From Triatoma infestans (Eukaryota; Arthropoda; Insecta; Hemiptera; Reduviidae): 64,000 bases of DNA. The notes beneath the pieces were generated by a model. That model did not search any database, was not told the DNA's origin, and was given only the letters and a program-made list of their open reading frames with translations. Made by a program: the position numbers and the translations under genes. The stretch lies in assembly GCA_011037195.1 (NCBI GenBank), contig JAAEAF010005007.1, positions 28,890-92,889 on the forward strand. The letters run 5' to 3'. Below are positions 22,734 through 35,725 of the stretch, piece by piece (the stretch's first letter is position 1; each line of letters begins with the position of its first letter).

Positions 22734-24129
22734 CTTCAGTTTCCAATACCCGCCATTAGTCAAAATTCTTCTTATAGTTTATTTCTGGCCTATGGAACTA
22801 TCACATGGGCAAATATTTGTATCCGCAATTTGGCTTAATGCGATGTATATATGCCCTTGTCTCTTCATGAACAATCAGTATTTATTCAATGGTGTTTTAG
22901 GACAGTACCACTGCTAATTCCATCCTACCCTTTATGCGCGGGAAGAATTCTCTGGTGATTGATTGCACCTTATTTCAGCGGTCGCTACCACTTTCGAAGA
23001 TTATCTTTCTTAAGCAGTCGGTTATATTTTGACAATTGAATTTTTGAAAATGTTTTATCCAAAATATACAGTTCATCTTGTAAAGTCAGTTTTGTCACTT
23101 CATCTTCTCTTTCTTTTATAACCTCAAACCATTTAATATTTATTTCCACAACAAAGTGTTCTGGAAGAGACATCACCTTCATTCGAAACTTCCTCGATAA
23201 GTGAGGGATGTATCCCAAAATTGTTGGCTATTTCAGTGACAATTTGATTCTCGCATATTGGTAGGGAACTCTGTATAATTATACATGAACAATATTATTC
23301 AACTAAAAATAAATTACTCCTAGAAAGTTCAGGACTTGATCCGACAAATAAAGGCTTTGATCAAAATCCTTTAACTGGCATTACCATTCTTCAAATTGAT
23401 TTTTTCGTGTTTTTTTTGTGAAGTTCTTGCTAAGACCCCATTGTAAATGGCTTTCTCTAAACATTGCATAACGTTTACATATATGGTTCTATCATTTGCG
23501 TTTGAATATTTATCTAAGAAAATATAATATATTAGAAAAGATTTGGAAATGACGTTAGGGTTCCCTCTTTATTTCAGATTTGGGATGTCACTAATACAAA
23601 GTTAATTAATATGTCACTATAATTTCTATTTAAAAGAAAATTGGTTGACAAACTACTGTGAGTTTATTGAGTTTTCCTTAACATGCTACATTATCATTTT
23701 CTATCGCTTTTGTTTTTATAAGAAAAATGTGTTTTTATGGTGTTAGGATCGTATGTTTGCCTCAAAAGGGCCCCTTAAAGTGTCAAATATGGAATGCAGC
23801 GCGTATTCCTCAGCTATAAATTGATTAAGGTCATCTAAACAATACAGATTCGAAGTTTGATGTAAAAGTGGTAATCACTATAGGTTTAGGGATGCCAACA
23901 TTGTGCGCATCCATATCTGGAGCAAAATAATACATTTTTTTTTAGCCAAATCATGTTCCTTTTTATTGTGCCAATTTTTATACACTGCACTAATTATCAT
24001 CTAATTGAATGAAGTATAGTATTTTTTTTTTTTATTTGATCATTTTTGTGAGTCCATGTTAACGGTTCTGCATAGATAATAGTTTTATTAAACATTGATC
24101 CTTTAATCACCAAAATAATCTTGTAAATC
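22734..24129. other. No supported gene; diverged R1-like text
   Basis: About 23300-23900 carries R1-superfamily blocks (tagaaagttcaggacttgat, ctttaactggcattacc). A 77-codon minus-strand ORF at 22985-23218 is lysine- and glutamate-rich but has no motif I recognise and no neighbouring exon evidence. Poly(T) runs lie near 23935 and 24021. Confidence 0.35.
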
Positions 24130-24551
24130 TGAATAAGCGGTATTAACCCGTTTTAATAACTGTTTATCCTCGTCAGAAACGAGTCGGCATTTTCAAGACT
24201 AATCCATGGAAAGTCCAAATTTTAAATTTAATTTAGGAAGCGTGTATCACTTAACAATTTCTCTGTTCCTCACTAAATAATGAGATTAATGTATGAAAGG
24301 AAATAATAAGATAAAACCTTAGCTGGTATAATATAAGCATTCTATGTCAATATTAAATTATTCAAGTCAATACTGTTTTCTAAAACCACAAAAATGAAGC
24401 TGTATAAAACGCCATCACAGATCAATCCGCCATCAACTTAACAGACGGAGAGTATTTGAAAGAATGTTCAAAAGCAAAATTTACTGCGGTGTGAATGAAC
24501 GGAGCACGTGCATATGCAGAATAACGCTGAGATAGAATGTAAAGGAAATAT

Positions 24552-26053
24552 TTTTTTTTTTAATTTATTTACAACCTGTACATATATACATCATGTAAAT
24601 GTGAATTTCGTGTCACAGCCTGTGATGCACTGAATCCCCTAGGACTCAACGCCACAATCAGAGAGGCATGTTGAAAGGAGCCAACCAATGCTGGAACTCT
24701 CAGGGAATGAAAAGGAAGCTAGGTGTTTAGGAGGTCGCGTGGCCAACGTCGTTTCAAGCGATGTGGAGGATTGTCAGGATGGGTGGAAGATGATAGGGTT
24801 TGTGCGGTGGGATTGGGATGAGTCTGAAGATTAGTGTGGAAACTAAGGAAGCGTGTATGGATTAGCTTGTTAACGAAAGGGATATTGAGGTTTTTGTGGA
24901 GAGTTGAATTTGAGACATAAAGGGAGCGCTTACAATATGGCGAAGGACTTAGTGTGGAAACTAAGGAAGCGTGTATGGATTAGCTTGTTAACGAAAGGGA
25001 TATTGAGGTTTTTGTGGAGAGTTGAATTTGAGACATAAAGGGAGCGCTTACAATATGGCGAAGGACTTTAGATTGAAAGAATTGGATTCTCTGGAAGTTG
25101 GATTGTTTCGCGGAGCCCCACAGTTCAGCTCCGTAGATCCAGACAGGTCTCAGCAATGTTTTGTATAAAGTCAGTTTTTTTTGTACCTTTATGGTTGATC
25201 CCCGTCCAAGCAGTCTTCGTAGTTGTCCATAACGTCTATTTAATTCTTGTCTTTTCAGTCTCGTATGAGCGTTCCATGTAAGTCGACTGTCTAAATACAT
25301 TCCTAGGTAGCGTACTTGCGTGGAAGTCGGTATTTCTTTGTTGTTGATATGTACGGGAGGGCAGTTTGTCTACGTAAAGTGAAAGTAAGCTGTTGGCATT
25401 TGTCTTCATTAAGTCTTATTTTCCATTTTTTTGCACCAAGAAGAGATGAGGTCAAGGTGTTCTTGGATATGTGAGGAAGTTTGAACAGGATTAGGATTTG
25501 TAGATAATATTGCAGTATCATCTGCATAGGTTGTGATCAGGGTTTCTGGATGTGTGGGAATATCAGCAGTGAATACCGTGTACAAGACAGGGCCAAGGAT
25601 GCTTCCTTGCGGAACGCCGGCGTGAATGGGTTTGATGTCGGAGAAACTCAATGCCGTACCTAACTCTGAAGCAGCGATCCGTCAGATAGGACTGAAGGAT
25701 TTGGTAATATGGGGTAGGAAGTAATTGCTTTAGTTTATATAACAGCCCTGGATGCCATACCCTGCCGAAAGCCTGAGTTACGTCCTGGAAGGCACCCAGG
25801 CAGAAATTCTTTTTTTCTAAAGCGGAGAATATTTTGTCCACGACTCTGAAGCATTGCTGTATGGTGGAGTGCTGGGAGCGGAAACCAAATTGGTGATAAG
25901 GAATAATATTTTGTGATTCTAGAATTGAGATAATGCGCTTAAGGCGTAGTTTTTCGAGGATCTTAGATAGCACGGGGAGGAGACTAATCGGTCTATAGGA
26001 GGATATGTCACTAGGAGTTTTATGAGGCTTGGGAATTAGGGTAATTAGGGAAA
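24552..26053 (-). mobile_element. LINE (Jockey-like), 5' truncated, with TSD
   Basis: Flanked by an 11-bp direct repeat aaaggaaatat (24541-24551 and 26054-26064), with a poly(A) tail on the minus strand at 24552-24561. The minus strand encodes RT: MLSKILEKLRLKRIISILES, HHQFGFR-like YHQFGFRSQHSTIQQ, AFQDVTQAFGRVWH, then GVPQGSILGPVLYTVFTADI and YADDTAILS, and a LYKTLLRPVWIYGAELWGSA segment near 25130. This is the order of a Jockey-clade ORF2. Frameshifts near 25640, 25530 and 25300 and a 118-bp tandem duplication make it inactive. It lies inside the left arm of the long inverted repeat. Confidence 0.88.
24833..25068 (+). repeat. Perfect 118-bp tandem duplication in the LINE
   Basis: 24833-24950 and 24951-25068 appear identical base for base. 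The period of 118 shifts the reading frame of the LINE ORF2. It is either recent or an assembly artefact. Confidence 0.85.
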
Positions 26054-26479
26054 AAAGGAAATATAATGAATTTAATTAAATTTGGCAGGACATGTAAAAA
26101 GGACGCCAAATGTTCATACACAGAATGTAGTTTTCCGGAGAATCCGGATGGAATTAGGAGAGGGATGTTTAGAAGTTGGGAATGAAAAAGTAAAGATAAG
26201 CTGCAAGAGGTAGGAGTCGATGGGAGTTCTTTGATTCATTAAGCCAAAACCATATTTGTAGCGCCTTGTGGGAAGATACAATGACTTTTTACAAATTAGT
26301 GTGAGGTAAGAAAAAACAAAAATAGAAAATTTCTGTAATTTCCACGCAATGATTCAAAAAGTCTCTGAATAGATTCGAATTTTAATGAGTAATTTCACAA
26401 TTAAGTCTCATAAATATCTCAAATTTAACATTTCAATATTTGTAATACCTACAATGTATAATAAATTACAAATTCTTAA

Positions 26480-26800
26480 ATTGTTGTGGTGCTTGGTTCC
26501 GCAGAGCTGGAAAGCATTATCCGTGATAGCCTGCTTCATTTTGTGGTTATCCACTGGTCTCGGGCGTTCGCCCATCTTCAGGATGCGTTTGTCAGACAGT
26601 GTGGTAACACAGACTTACAAATTCAGAAGAGGGTGTAGACTGAATTTGCTCTTTGAAAGTCTGTATTACCGCACTGTCTGACAAACGCATCCTGAAGATG
26701 GGCGTACGTCCGATACCGGTGGATAACAACAAAATGAAGCAGGCTATAATGGAAAATGCTTTCCAGATCTGCGAAACCAACCACCACAAAAATTTAAGAA
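26480..26800. repeat. Foldback with paired hammerhead-like motifs
   Basis: Opposed arms share cagagctggaaagc/gctttccagatctgc, atagcctgcttcattttgt and tgtcagacagtg. Minus strand 26554-26581 and plus strand 26692-26720 read CTGAAGA, a GGGC-loop-GCCC (or GTCC) stem, then GAGAC or GATAC and a CC.GTG end. The cleavage-position base is G rather than C in both, so self-cleavage is not expected here. Confidence 0.7.
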
Positions 26801-27399
26801 ATTTGTAATTTATTATACATTGTAGGTATTACAAATATTGAAATGTTTAATTTGAGATGATATTTATGATACCTAATTATGAAATTGTCCATTAAAACTC
26901 GAATTTATCCAGAAACTTTTTGAATCATTGCGTGACAATAATAGAAATCTGTTTGCTTTATACTTATCTCACACTAATTTGTAAACAGTCATTCTATCTT
27001 CCTACCGGCGCTACACATATGGCTTTCGCTTGACGAATCAAAGAACTCCCATCGACTCTTACCTCTTGCAGCTTCTTTTTAAATGTTCATTGTCAACTTC
27101 TTAGCATCCCTCCCTCAAAACATCACTCCAACGCTGCTACTTTTTCTACAAAATCTCCTAGTTCCATCCTAATTCCCCTGAAAACTACTCTCTGTATGCG
27201 AACATTTGACATCCTTTCTACATGTCCTTCCCACTTTAATGGAATTCATTATATATCCTTACATTGTATCTCATTGTTGCTCCGCATATGCAGTGTTCCC
27301 CTTCATTCACACCGCAGTAAATTTTGCTTTTAAACTTTCTTTCAGATACTCTCTGCCTTTAAGGTGGTGGCGGATTTGTTTGATGGCGTTTTATACAGC

Positions 27400-27510
27400 T
27401 TCATTTCTATGGTCTTACAAACGCATCCTGAAGCTGGGCGAATACCCAGAACCGGTCGATGATCACAATATGAAGCTGGCTATCACGGAAAATGTCTCTG
27501 ATATTATCAT
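27400..27510 (+). repeat. Foldback fragment with hammerhead-like motif
   Basis: 27428-27457 reads CTGAAGC, stem GGGCGAATACCC, then AGAACCGGTC, preceded by CATC and followed by GATG, which could form a 4-bp stem I. The text that follows (atgaagctggctatcacgga) matches the other foldbacks. Confidence 0.6.
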
Positions 27511-27921
27511 AAATGTTTATATAGTTACTGCAGAAGGCCCTGATATTAACAAAAATAAATGTACATGGCATAAACCATTAAAAGAATCATGGGAGTATTA
27601 CATAATAGACACATTTTTATTTATTTCGTAACTCAGTTTTGGTTTTGTTTTTTATTTTATATATTTAAAAGTGTTTTGTTTCTTCAACTTTTCGAGGTAT
27701 TCGTAGCTTCGCCAGATTGGCAAAATAGTACAAAAAGCCACGTACAAACCGTGCTTAGACATTGTAACACAAATTGGATTGCTAACGATTTAATCATCTT
27801 GCAGTAAAATGTCAGTATTCTTGATATTTCTGGCTTCAATGAAAAAGTGAGCTGTGATAAGGAGGTTCTCATCATAATAAATTTACAATAAACATACATT
27901 AAAAAAAAGACACAACACTTA

Positions 27922-27927
27922 TTTATT
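27922..27927 (-). terminator. Poly(A) signal of cuticle gene B
   Basis: AATAAA on the minus strand about 90 nt past the stop codon, in the same context as in gene A. Confidence 0.6.
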
Positions 27928-28018
27928 AATGAGTTAACAACATTGATAATGTATGGTGAATTATTTTTGTACATTGATATAATTTACAAAAAATATTGCG
28001 GACGATATCAACTTTAAA

Positions 28019-28238
28019 CTACGTGAATACTGGTTCAGGTACAGGTTGCTGTACAGGTATGGCCGAGCTCTGTGGATGGAAGCCAAATTCATCAGCAGTA
28101 TATGTGACTTCTACAGGAACACCTTCTGGTGATGTGAACTTATAAGATCCTTGTTTTACAAGTACATTATCCTTACCGTCAGGTGTTTGTTTCAATACAC
28201 CTTGTTCACTGAATACCGTGCCATCAGCAATTTGATAC
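28019..28238 (-). CDS. Cuticle protein gene B, exon 2 (RR-1 domain)
   Basis: Encodes residues 45-117 of gene B, beginning (after the split Gln codon) YQIADGTVFSEQG and containing GSYKFTSPEGVPVEVTYTAD and EFGFHPQSSAIP. The acceptor ctag|G is conserved with gene A and about 80 bp of intron next to it is still homologous to gene A. Changes relative to A are I to V, A to V, P to Q, E to K, L to F (ADELGF to ADEFGF) and L to P. All RR-1 consensus residues are kept. Confidence 0.9.
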
Positions 28239-31200
28239 CTAGAATGAACAGAGAAACATAGCATTTAGTGAAAATTATGGTAGTTAGCCATTAATTGGGC
28301 TTAGAAATGGTATTGTTGTCCACCTAGCGCAAAATACCTTAACTCCCTATATAGGGATGGGAGCGTGTCATCAATGTTTCTCACTGTTGGGATAATGGGT
28401 AGGCGTTAAGCATCATCACATAGAGATGTTTGGTGGGGATAGCGCTTGGTGTGGTGATTTGGCTCACCAAATCTACACCTACACACACACACACACACAC
28501 ATGCATATATATATTCAAAGAGGCGGATAGCGTCTGCCTACAATACATACATAAACATTGTTGGTACGTTGATAGTGGTGTATGGAACTGTGGGCAGGAC
28601 GGGTATAGGATAGCCGGTTTAAGCTCGTAGTTTACTCTCTGCTATAGTCACATGAATCACAGTACAACCCTATTCACTTCAATGCCGCACATACCCCAGG
28701 ATTAACATGGGATCTGCTTTGGACAGGATGGTAAACCTCTACCACACGTTTGGACTACCTCTATCTCTAAATCCACCGATTTTCTCCATCACCTAACTGA
28801 TAGAAATCTCTTCTGTGCAATATATACATATAAACTACTGCCCAAAGATATTTTTTTTTTTTTAAATACTATGAAATCTCTTTCAACAAGGCCACTTTAA
28901 ATATACATTTTTATTGATTGAATAGGTCGGCCCCCCCTAACATAAATATTTAAAAATAAAATAAAATGAAAAATAATAATAGTAAAAAAAAAAAATTATC
29001 AAGGTTTAATGATTGTTTTTTCTATTTACAATTCAAATTCAAATCCATCCTGATTAATAGAGTGAAATTAAAGCCAATATCACTGGTTAATTGATTTCAT
29101 ATAATTGCACTCAGTAGGGTTGTAAAAAGGTGGGAGTAAACAGTTTTTAATTCGTAAGAGTGTTTGGAAGTATTGAAGAGATTGTTGGCGATAGTAAACA
29201 GTATACAATGGGTATTATCTTATATACCATTGGAGGTGAGGGAGGGGGGCAATTTAATGTCACTTTAAAGTGGAAAAAATTCCAGATTAACAATGAAATT
29301 TTCGTTAATATCTAGCGAGAATAGGAACTGCATGTTAAGAGGAATTTATGTCTACGAATCTAAGATATGAGATGCAACATTAGGAATGCCAATCCGTCCA
29401 TTTGTTCGGATATATCTGATTTGGAAGGAAGTTATTTTGGTATCGAAGTTATGTTTTTTTAATGGCAAGCTGCTGCCCGGCGTTTAACCTTCAACGAGGA
29501 GGACGTGGTTTAAATTCGAAGTACGCTTCACAGGCTGCCTTTACTGTGGGTAAGAATCGTATCTATTCTTTGCGTAGGCAAAAAACAAAAAAAGTTGAAG
29601 ATGAGGCAAACGATAGACAATAAAGAGAATTTAATAAAGTTGAAAGATAACTTCAGAGAGAAATTTTTAGTGATAGCCTGCTCCTTTTTATGGTCATCGA
29701 GTCGGTTTTGGGGCGTTCGCTCATCATCAGTATGTTTTATGTCAAAACATACTGTATTAACTGAATTTGCTCTGTGCAAGTCTATGTTATCACACTGGTT
29801 TGACAAAAACATCCTGATGATGGGCGAACCCCTGAAACCGGTCGATGGCCACAAAAAGAAGCAGGCTATCTTTGATGCTTTCCAGCTCTGAGGTACCTAT
29901 CACAACAACTTTTGGAAGATATCTCTTTAAAAGGAGGAGTAAGTTCTGTAAGTCCTTACTGGCAAAATCTCCCGCTTTGGTTGGTCCAAAAATAAAGAAA
30001 ATAAAAAGAAAAGAAATCGTATTTATGATAAAATAGGCCATATTTACCTATTAATTTGGAAGGTTAACTGAAAGATTCCTCATATTTTCAATCAATGAAC
30101 ATTCTCGTCTCGGAAAATAATTTTCAATCGATGTTTGCTTTAAATTCTTAATATTTTGAATCGGAAAAAATAAGCTTAGAAGAGGAAATGGTACTTGACA
30201 AATTCAGTAGAGTGTCATGGAACCTAATGGTGTCAAAAAAAGAGAACTCTGGTGACAGAAGCTAAGTAGCCTGGAAGTAAAGCAATCTGAGGAGGTATAT
30301 GCAGGAGTTTGTAAGAGAAGGAGATGAAATGACGGGAAAAGCCTGATCAAAATCTAGCCGGATAAAGACGTGAAAAATCATGATGAAAAGTCTAGGAGGT
30401 TAATAAAATGTTTTCTTAGATGCCCCAGGCACAAGTAATTATAACAAAATCTAAGATGATCATTTTTTTGTAAATTTCTCTCATAGCTGTAAGGGAAAGT
30501 ATTGCATTCTTGTCAGAGTTTAAAATTATTGAATTTTCACCGATGTACATGTTTTGAGGTCCACTTAACCAGAGAGATTGTGGATTCTAGTTATTAATTT
30601 GTGTGTAAGTTTGTGTTTGATGTCAGCTCTCTTAAAAATAGGAAATTACAGAAAATTAAAACATGATTAAGTGATAGCAGGATACCCTAAATAAATTTTT
30701 TTCATCAAATATTACCAAACTTACGAGTTTGAAGACAATCGGTTGATCGGAACAGTTGTATTTTTATAGTTCTTGCGATTTTGTCGAAATAGAAGATTGT
30801 CATTAAACTTAGTTACTAACTGCACATTATTAGATACATCGTATTATTTTTTGAAACATTGGACACAAAAAGTGACATTAGTAGAATTCTGGATGAGCTC
30901 GTAGATCATTACTGTAATAGAATAGGTCTGCTACCATTCTACTTACCTATATATATGCATTTAAGTCAAATAAACATTTTTAAAAAAGAAAATGATGTGT
31001 TTCAAAACAATTTTTTTTTTTAAGTAATGCATTGATTTATTTTGAACAGTTATTTTAAAAAAAAAAAAAAAAAACAGTTGAATTACTCCAATAAATTCAG
31101 TAATTAAATTTATACTTTCAATCACTAGAGATAAAAGTGACGATATCACTAGAGATTGAAAAGAAATGTCAGTGCTGTCATCTTCCAATTAAATAAATTT

Positions 31201-33678
31201 TATGTTTTGAATGAAATTCCTGAACGTCAAGGAACGCCGTGAAGGATTGGGAGTCTCTGGTAAACCACGATAGCCTTTGGCTAGGCTGGGTGCCGGGACA
31301 CAGGGAGTCAGGTAGACGAAGAGGCTGAACATTGGCAAAAGAGGATGCCTCATGAATGCCCATTGACCTTGAGCCTTTCTGCTGCCTCTCGTCCAAAACC
31401 AACGGTGGGGCTTGAAGAATGGCTAATACGGAAACATACACTATATTGGAAACACACTGCGGAGCAGAGGGACTCTAATATTTTCTTAGAGGGATCTTGA
31501 AGAACTCGCAAGGTCTATCTTGGCAAAACAAAAGTATAGCTAAAAAGAATCACTACACTAGTCACAGGGCATTGCCTTTTAATGAAACATCTACACAGTA
31601 TAGGTCTCCTCACTGCGGATGCACTCTGTAGGAAGTGCGGCAAAAGATACCGCTTTTATCTTCTTGGAGAGTGCGACCATTATGTTCGCAGATAATTCCT
31701 GAAATTTGGCGTTCCTACATTAGTGCCTAATCCGGGATCAGAAATCTCAACCCTTTAATGAAACAGGTCTGATATGAGTTGTTTTTCTCGGCGGAGTGCA
31801 CAATGCTTAGGCCCATTGGCGACCTAAAAGTGCTTAACTTCCTTATGAACCTGCCTGATGATGAGCCTTATGAAAGTTCTAGATTAGATTTGTAATGACA
31901 TGGCAAAGTCATTGGCATCGGCAAAGTCATTGACGTCGGCAAAATACACCAAAAGAAAGATTTACAACTAGTGGTCCAGCCATCTGCTATCTAAACAAAG
32001 CTGGCAGTAATAAAAAGCAACCATTGGCCGCCAACAGACGCGGTCAATAAACAACAAAGCTCCTTTCATCAATACTTAATCAATAAGCAAGCACCGCTAT
32101 AAGGTTGGCCACTGAACTGACCTGAATAAGGTCTTCAAACTACGAAGGTCGCACAAGGCCCCACACTAAGACAGATGCCTTGGTGTGAGTGTGAACAACA
32201 ATATATATATAAACTCTACCATATACGACATAATCATTATATCAGCTACAACCAATCGAGCACGTCTATATACCCGAGCGGCAATTCAGTTATATTCAAA
32301 CTCATTATTAGTAGTGCATCTTAGTTAGTTATTTTAGTCCTTCTAATTTATTAATTATTTAACTTATATTTATTCCTATTTTATAATTATTAGTTACCAT
32401 TTCTAACGTTCAAAGTATTGTTCAATTATAGTTTATTTTTATATAAACCGTTTAATTATTCGAGCACTAACTTCCCAAAATCTCTCAACTAATTTCCGCC
32501 CTCTTCAAGACATCTGTTACTCCAGGAATCACACAATAAACGATTCCATTACATCTGGTGGCAGCGGTGGGATCAGAACGTCCAATATCTGATTCCATTA
32601 CATCTGCCTTATGCGACCTTCGTAGTTTGAAGACCTTATTCAGGTCAGTTCAGTGGCCAACCTTATAGCGGTGCTTGCTTATTGATTAAGTATTGATGAA
32701 AGGAGCTTTGTTGTTTATTGACCGCGTCTGTTGGCGGCCAATGGTTGCTTTTTTATTACTGCCAGCTTTGTTTAGATAGCAGATGGCTGGACCACTAGTT
32801 GTAAATCTTTCTTTTGGTGTATTCGACGTCAATGACTTTGCCGATGCCAATGACTTTGCCATGTCATTACAGATTCGATTCGTCACAATTATAACACGTA
32901 TAGTTAAATCCTCAGACATGGCTGTTGTGATTGATACAGAACGGTCACATTTAGTGTGCTCTGCAATAAATCCATTTTTTCAGTGGTTAAATAACGGTTT
33001 TTGAATCGGATTTTTGGTGATATTGTGTAAAAAGTTGTTTTTTAATCATTTTATGAAATTGGTTTTGTTAAAAATTGAAGAACAATTTAATTAAAGTTAA
33101 TTAAATTAGCTAGATTCTTTTAATTTTAAAAAGTTAGAATTTGGTCCGTCTCTATGTGATCAGTGGAGTGAATAAATTATTTAAATGGTCTTTATGGATG
33201 GGAAAAACTTTATAAATATACTGTCTCTGCCTTGAAATATAGGTCATATTTAATTAATGAGTTTAATTATTAGGCTGGTAATTTATGAATCTGCCCTCTC
33301 GTTAACTAATTTGTTATTCTTATGTATTAAAAATTATTATTTTATGTATTAAAATAATTTTGGATTATGTCTAAATTTTGAAAACCAGTATTTGTATAAT
33401 CATATATATATATTTGTATTTGTAATATATATAATCATTTAAATATAATAATCAGTTATTATTAAATGCAGAAGTTTTAATTTATCTATTTATTTTTGTT
33501 CTTGTTCTAGATTATTTCTATTATGTATCCCTTATACAGCAGTGTTTACTTTTTGTTTAATACAGAGCATAAATTTTATTTACCGTTGGTCAACTTGGCG
33601 GACGGACCTTGGTCCATGCCTATGTTGTGTTATTATTTTGCTTATGTGAATTATGTAAATATGATATTAATAAAACAC

Positions 33679-33715
<37 letters not shown>

Positions 33716-35669
33716 TAAATCCTCAGTAATTTAATAAAAGAATATATTAAAAGCATTAAAGTAAAGTAGAAGTGCTGGGGAGGTGAGTTGTCCAACGTTC
33801 CACTATGAGCTCCCCTTTCAAGTGATAGTAACGTCACGGTCGGAGTGGGCTAAAAGTTGGGAGAAACGGGGCCGGATTGGGGGATCCTGGTTTACGGATG
33901 GGTCCAAAATGGCCTGCGGAACTGGAGCCGGGATTTATGGGGTCAAACCGGAGGTACGTATTGCGAGGCCTCTCGGGGGTTACTCCACAGTATTCCAGGC
34001 TGAAGTGTATGCAATAAAGATCTGTGCTGAGGAGAACCTGCGTATGGACTCTAGAAATAGAGAGATATGCATCTTCTCGGACAGCCAGGCTGCGCTGAAC
34101 GCTCATCGGGCGTTCAGAATCACCTCCCCTTTGGTCAGGTAGTGTAGAGACTCCATGGAGGCATTAGCCCGGCACAACAAAGTTCGGCTAGTATGGGTGC
34201 CGGGGCATAAGGGGATCATAGGAAACGAAATAGCCGACCAACTGGCCAGGGAGGGAGCGAACGCTCCCTTCCTCGGACCGGAACCTGCTCTAGGGGTGGC
34301 CAAAAGTATGGTAAGAGCGGCTCTGAGAGACTGGACTCGGAGGGAACATAACCGATACTGGAGCGAAACACGGCAAAATGGTCATGCCAGAGCTGTGTGA
34401 AAGAAGGACCAGATACATCCTGGGTCTAAGCAAGTATCAGATCTCTCTGATAACAGGCCTGTTTACTGGGCATGGCAGGTTCAAAAAACATCTACACAAG
34501 GTGGGGTTAGTGGATGTAGAGCCCTTGTGCAGACTGTGTCAGGAGGAGGAGGAGACGGCCTCTCACCTGTTGTTTGATTGCGTTGCAATCGGCAGACTGA
34601 GGTACGAGATCTTCGGCACGTTGAGACCGGAGGAAATCGTGCTTCAGGAGGGACTGGTGGGGAAGGTTTTGGACCTCATGAAGAGGGGAGGCTTCCGCTA
34701 CTAGGTTTGAGGGGTTGGCACAATAAGCCTCAATGGGAGGCTGCGGTGCCTGGGTTTTAGTACCCCCTGCAGCATTCTAATTCTAATTCTCTAAAGTAGA
34801 AGTTCTTCAATTATATGGCAGCGTCCACTGTCACATGGCTCTTGGCAAAGCTTGCAATAACAGTTGAATTTAAGCCGTATCTCAGAGATTCTCAACCAAT
34901 CATTTTCGTCTTCCAGAAAAATGTTTCAAATAAATTAGGATAGGTTTATTTCACTTCATTAAACATTCCAAATTTGATGAAAATAGATGAAGGGCTTTTT
35001 CGAAAAAAATCCAACAAAACTTGGACAAAAACTTTTGCAATTCGACCTTCCTCTCAATGAAAATATTCATTAGTCAATTCAAAATGGAAAACTGATGATT
35101 TTGAATTTATATACTACATATGAAAGTGAGACAAATAAATATTTTACATATTTATGTCATTGTTTTTATTTAGTGTTTTTTTTTTTATGTTAATTTTTGT
35201 TTTAGTTGAAAAGTTTATGGAATTTGTGGAGGCTTTCCTACCCTGGAGGTATAAAAAGCATATAACTTTCCATTGATAAAGTGAAATTCTTCAGTTTATC
35301 TTATTTTGCTTATTTATATAATATTTTAATTAGTTATTTGTAACAATTACAAAAAAAAAAAGAACAAGGAAAGAAAAACAGAAATATGAAACTACTTTCT
35401 CTCACGCAGTTAATACAAATAACAGAAATTAATATCTTTTCTTTCAAATGGAAACGTATACTTTGCTGCGCTAACATAAAGTTTACTACATTGTAGTCCT
35501 AAATTTAGAAAATAATCATTGTCACCATTTTCGAGAAAATTCCGGTGAGAACTCGAGTTTCGAAAATTTTACAAGATCGCCATACTTAAGCAGAAATAAT
35601 AAACTCGCAAAAATTGCCAACAGTGAATTTTTTTGGAAAAAATGTTACCAATAAAAACAATGGGCAAGG

Positions 35670-35725
<56 letters not shown>

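Larger units (their letters stand above)
24391..27418. repeat. Long inverted repeat with ~0.7-kb arms
   Basis: Left arm 24391-24551 continued at 26065-26600 (split by a LINE), right arm about 26660-27418 in reverse. Matching pairs include tgaagctgtataaaacgcc (24395 and 27398), actgcggtgtgaatgaa and the tacaatgtataataaatta segment. The centre is the foldback at 26480-26800. Without the LINE the two arms would be separated by only about 60 bp. Confidence 0.75.
24130..28320. repeat. Segmental duplication block B, 3' portion
   Basis: Paralogous to about 16320-17705 of block A: the ctcactaaataatgag, tgtataaaacgccatca and 3'-UTR text match. Block B is rearranged: a LINE inserted at 24552-26053, and a foldback with inverted duplication was added between 26480 and 27600, after which homology with block A resumes. 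Confidence 0.7.

Noticed and set aside
22985..23218. A 77-codon charged ORF as a small gene or transposase
   Set aside because: No recognisable motif, stops on both sides in the same frame and no second copy; chance or an unidentifiable relic.
29440..29600. Another SINE with a B-box-like ggtttaaattc
   Set aside because: Only one copy seen and no convincing A box or body shared with other SINEs.
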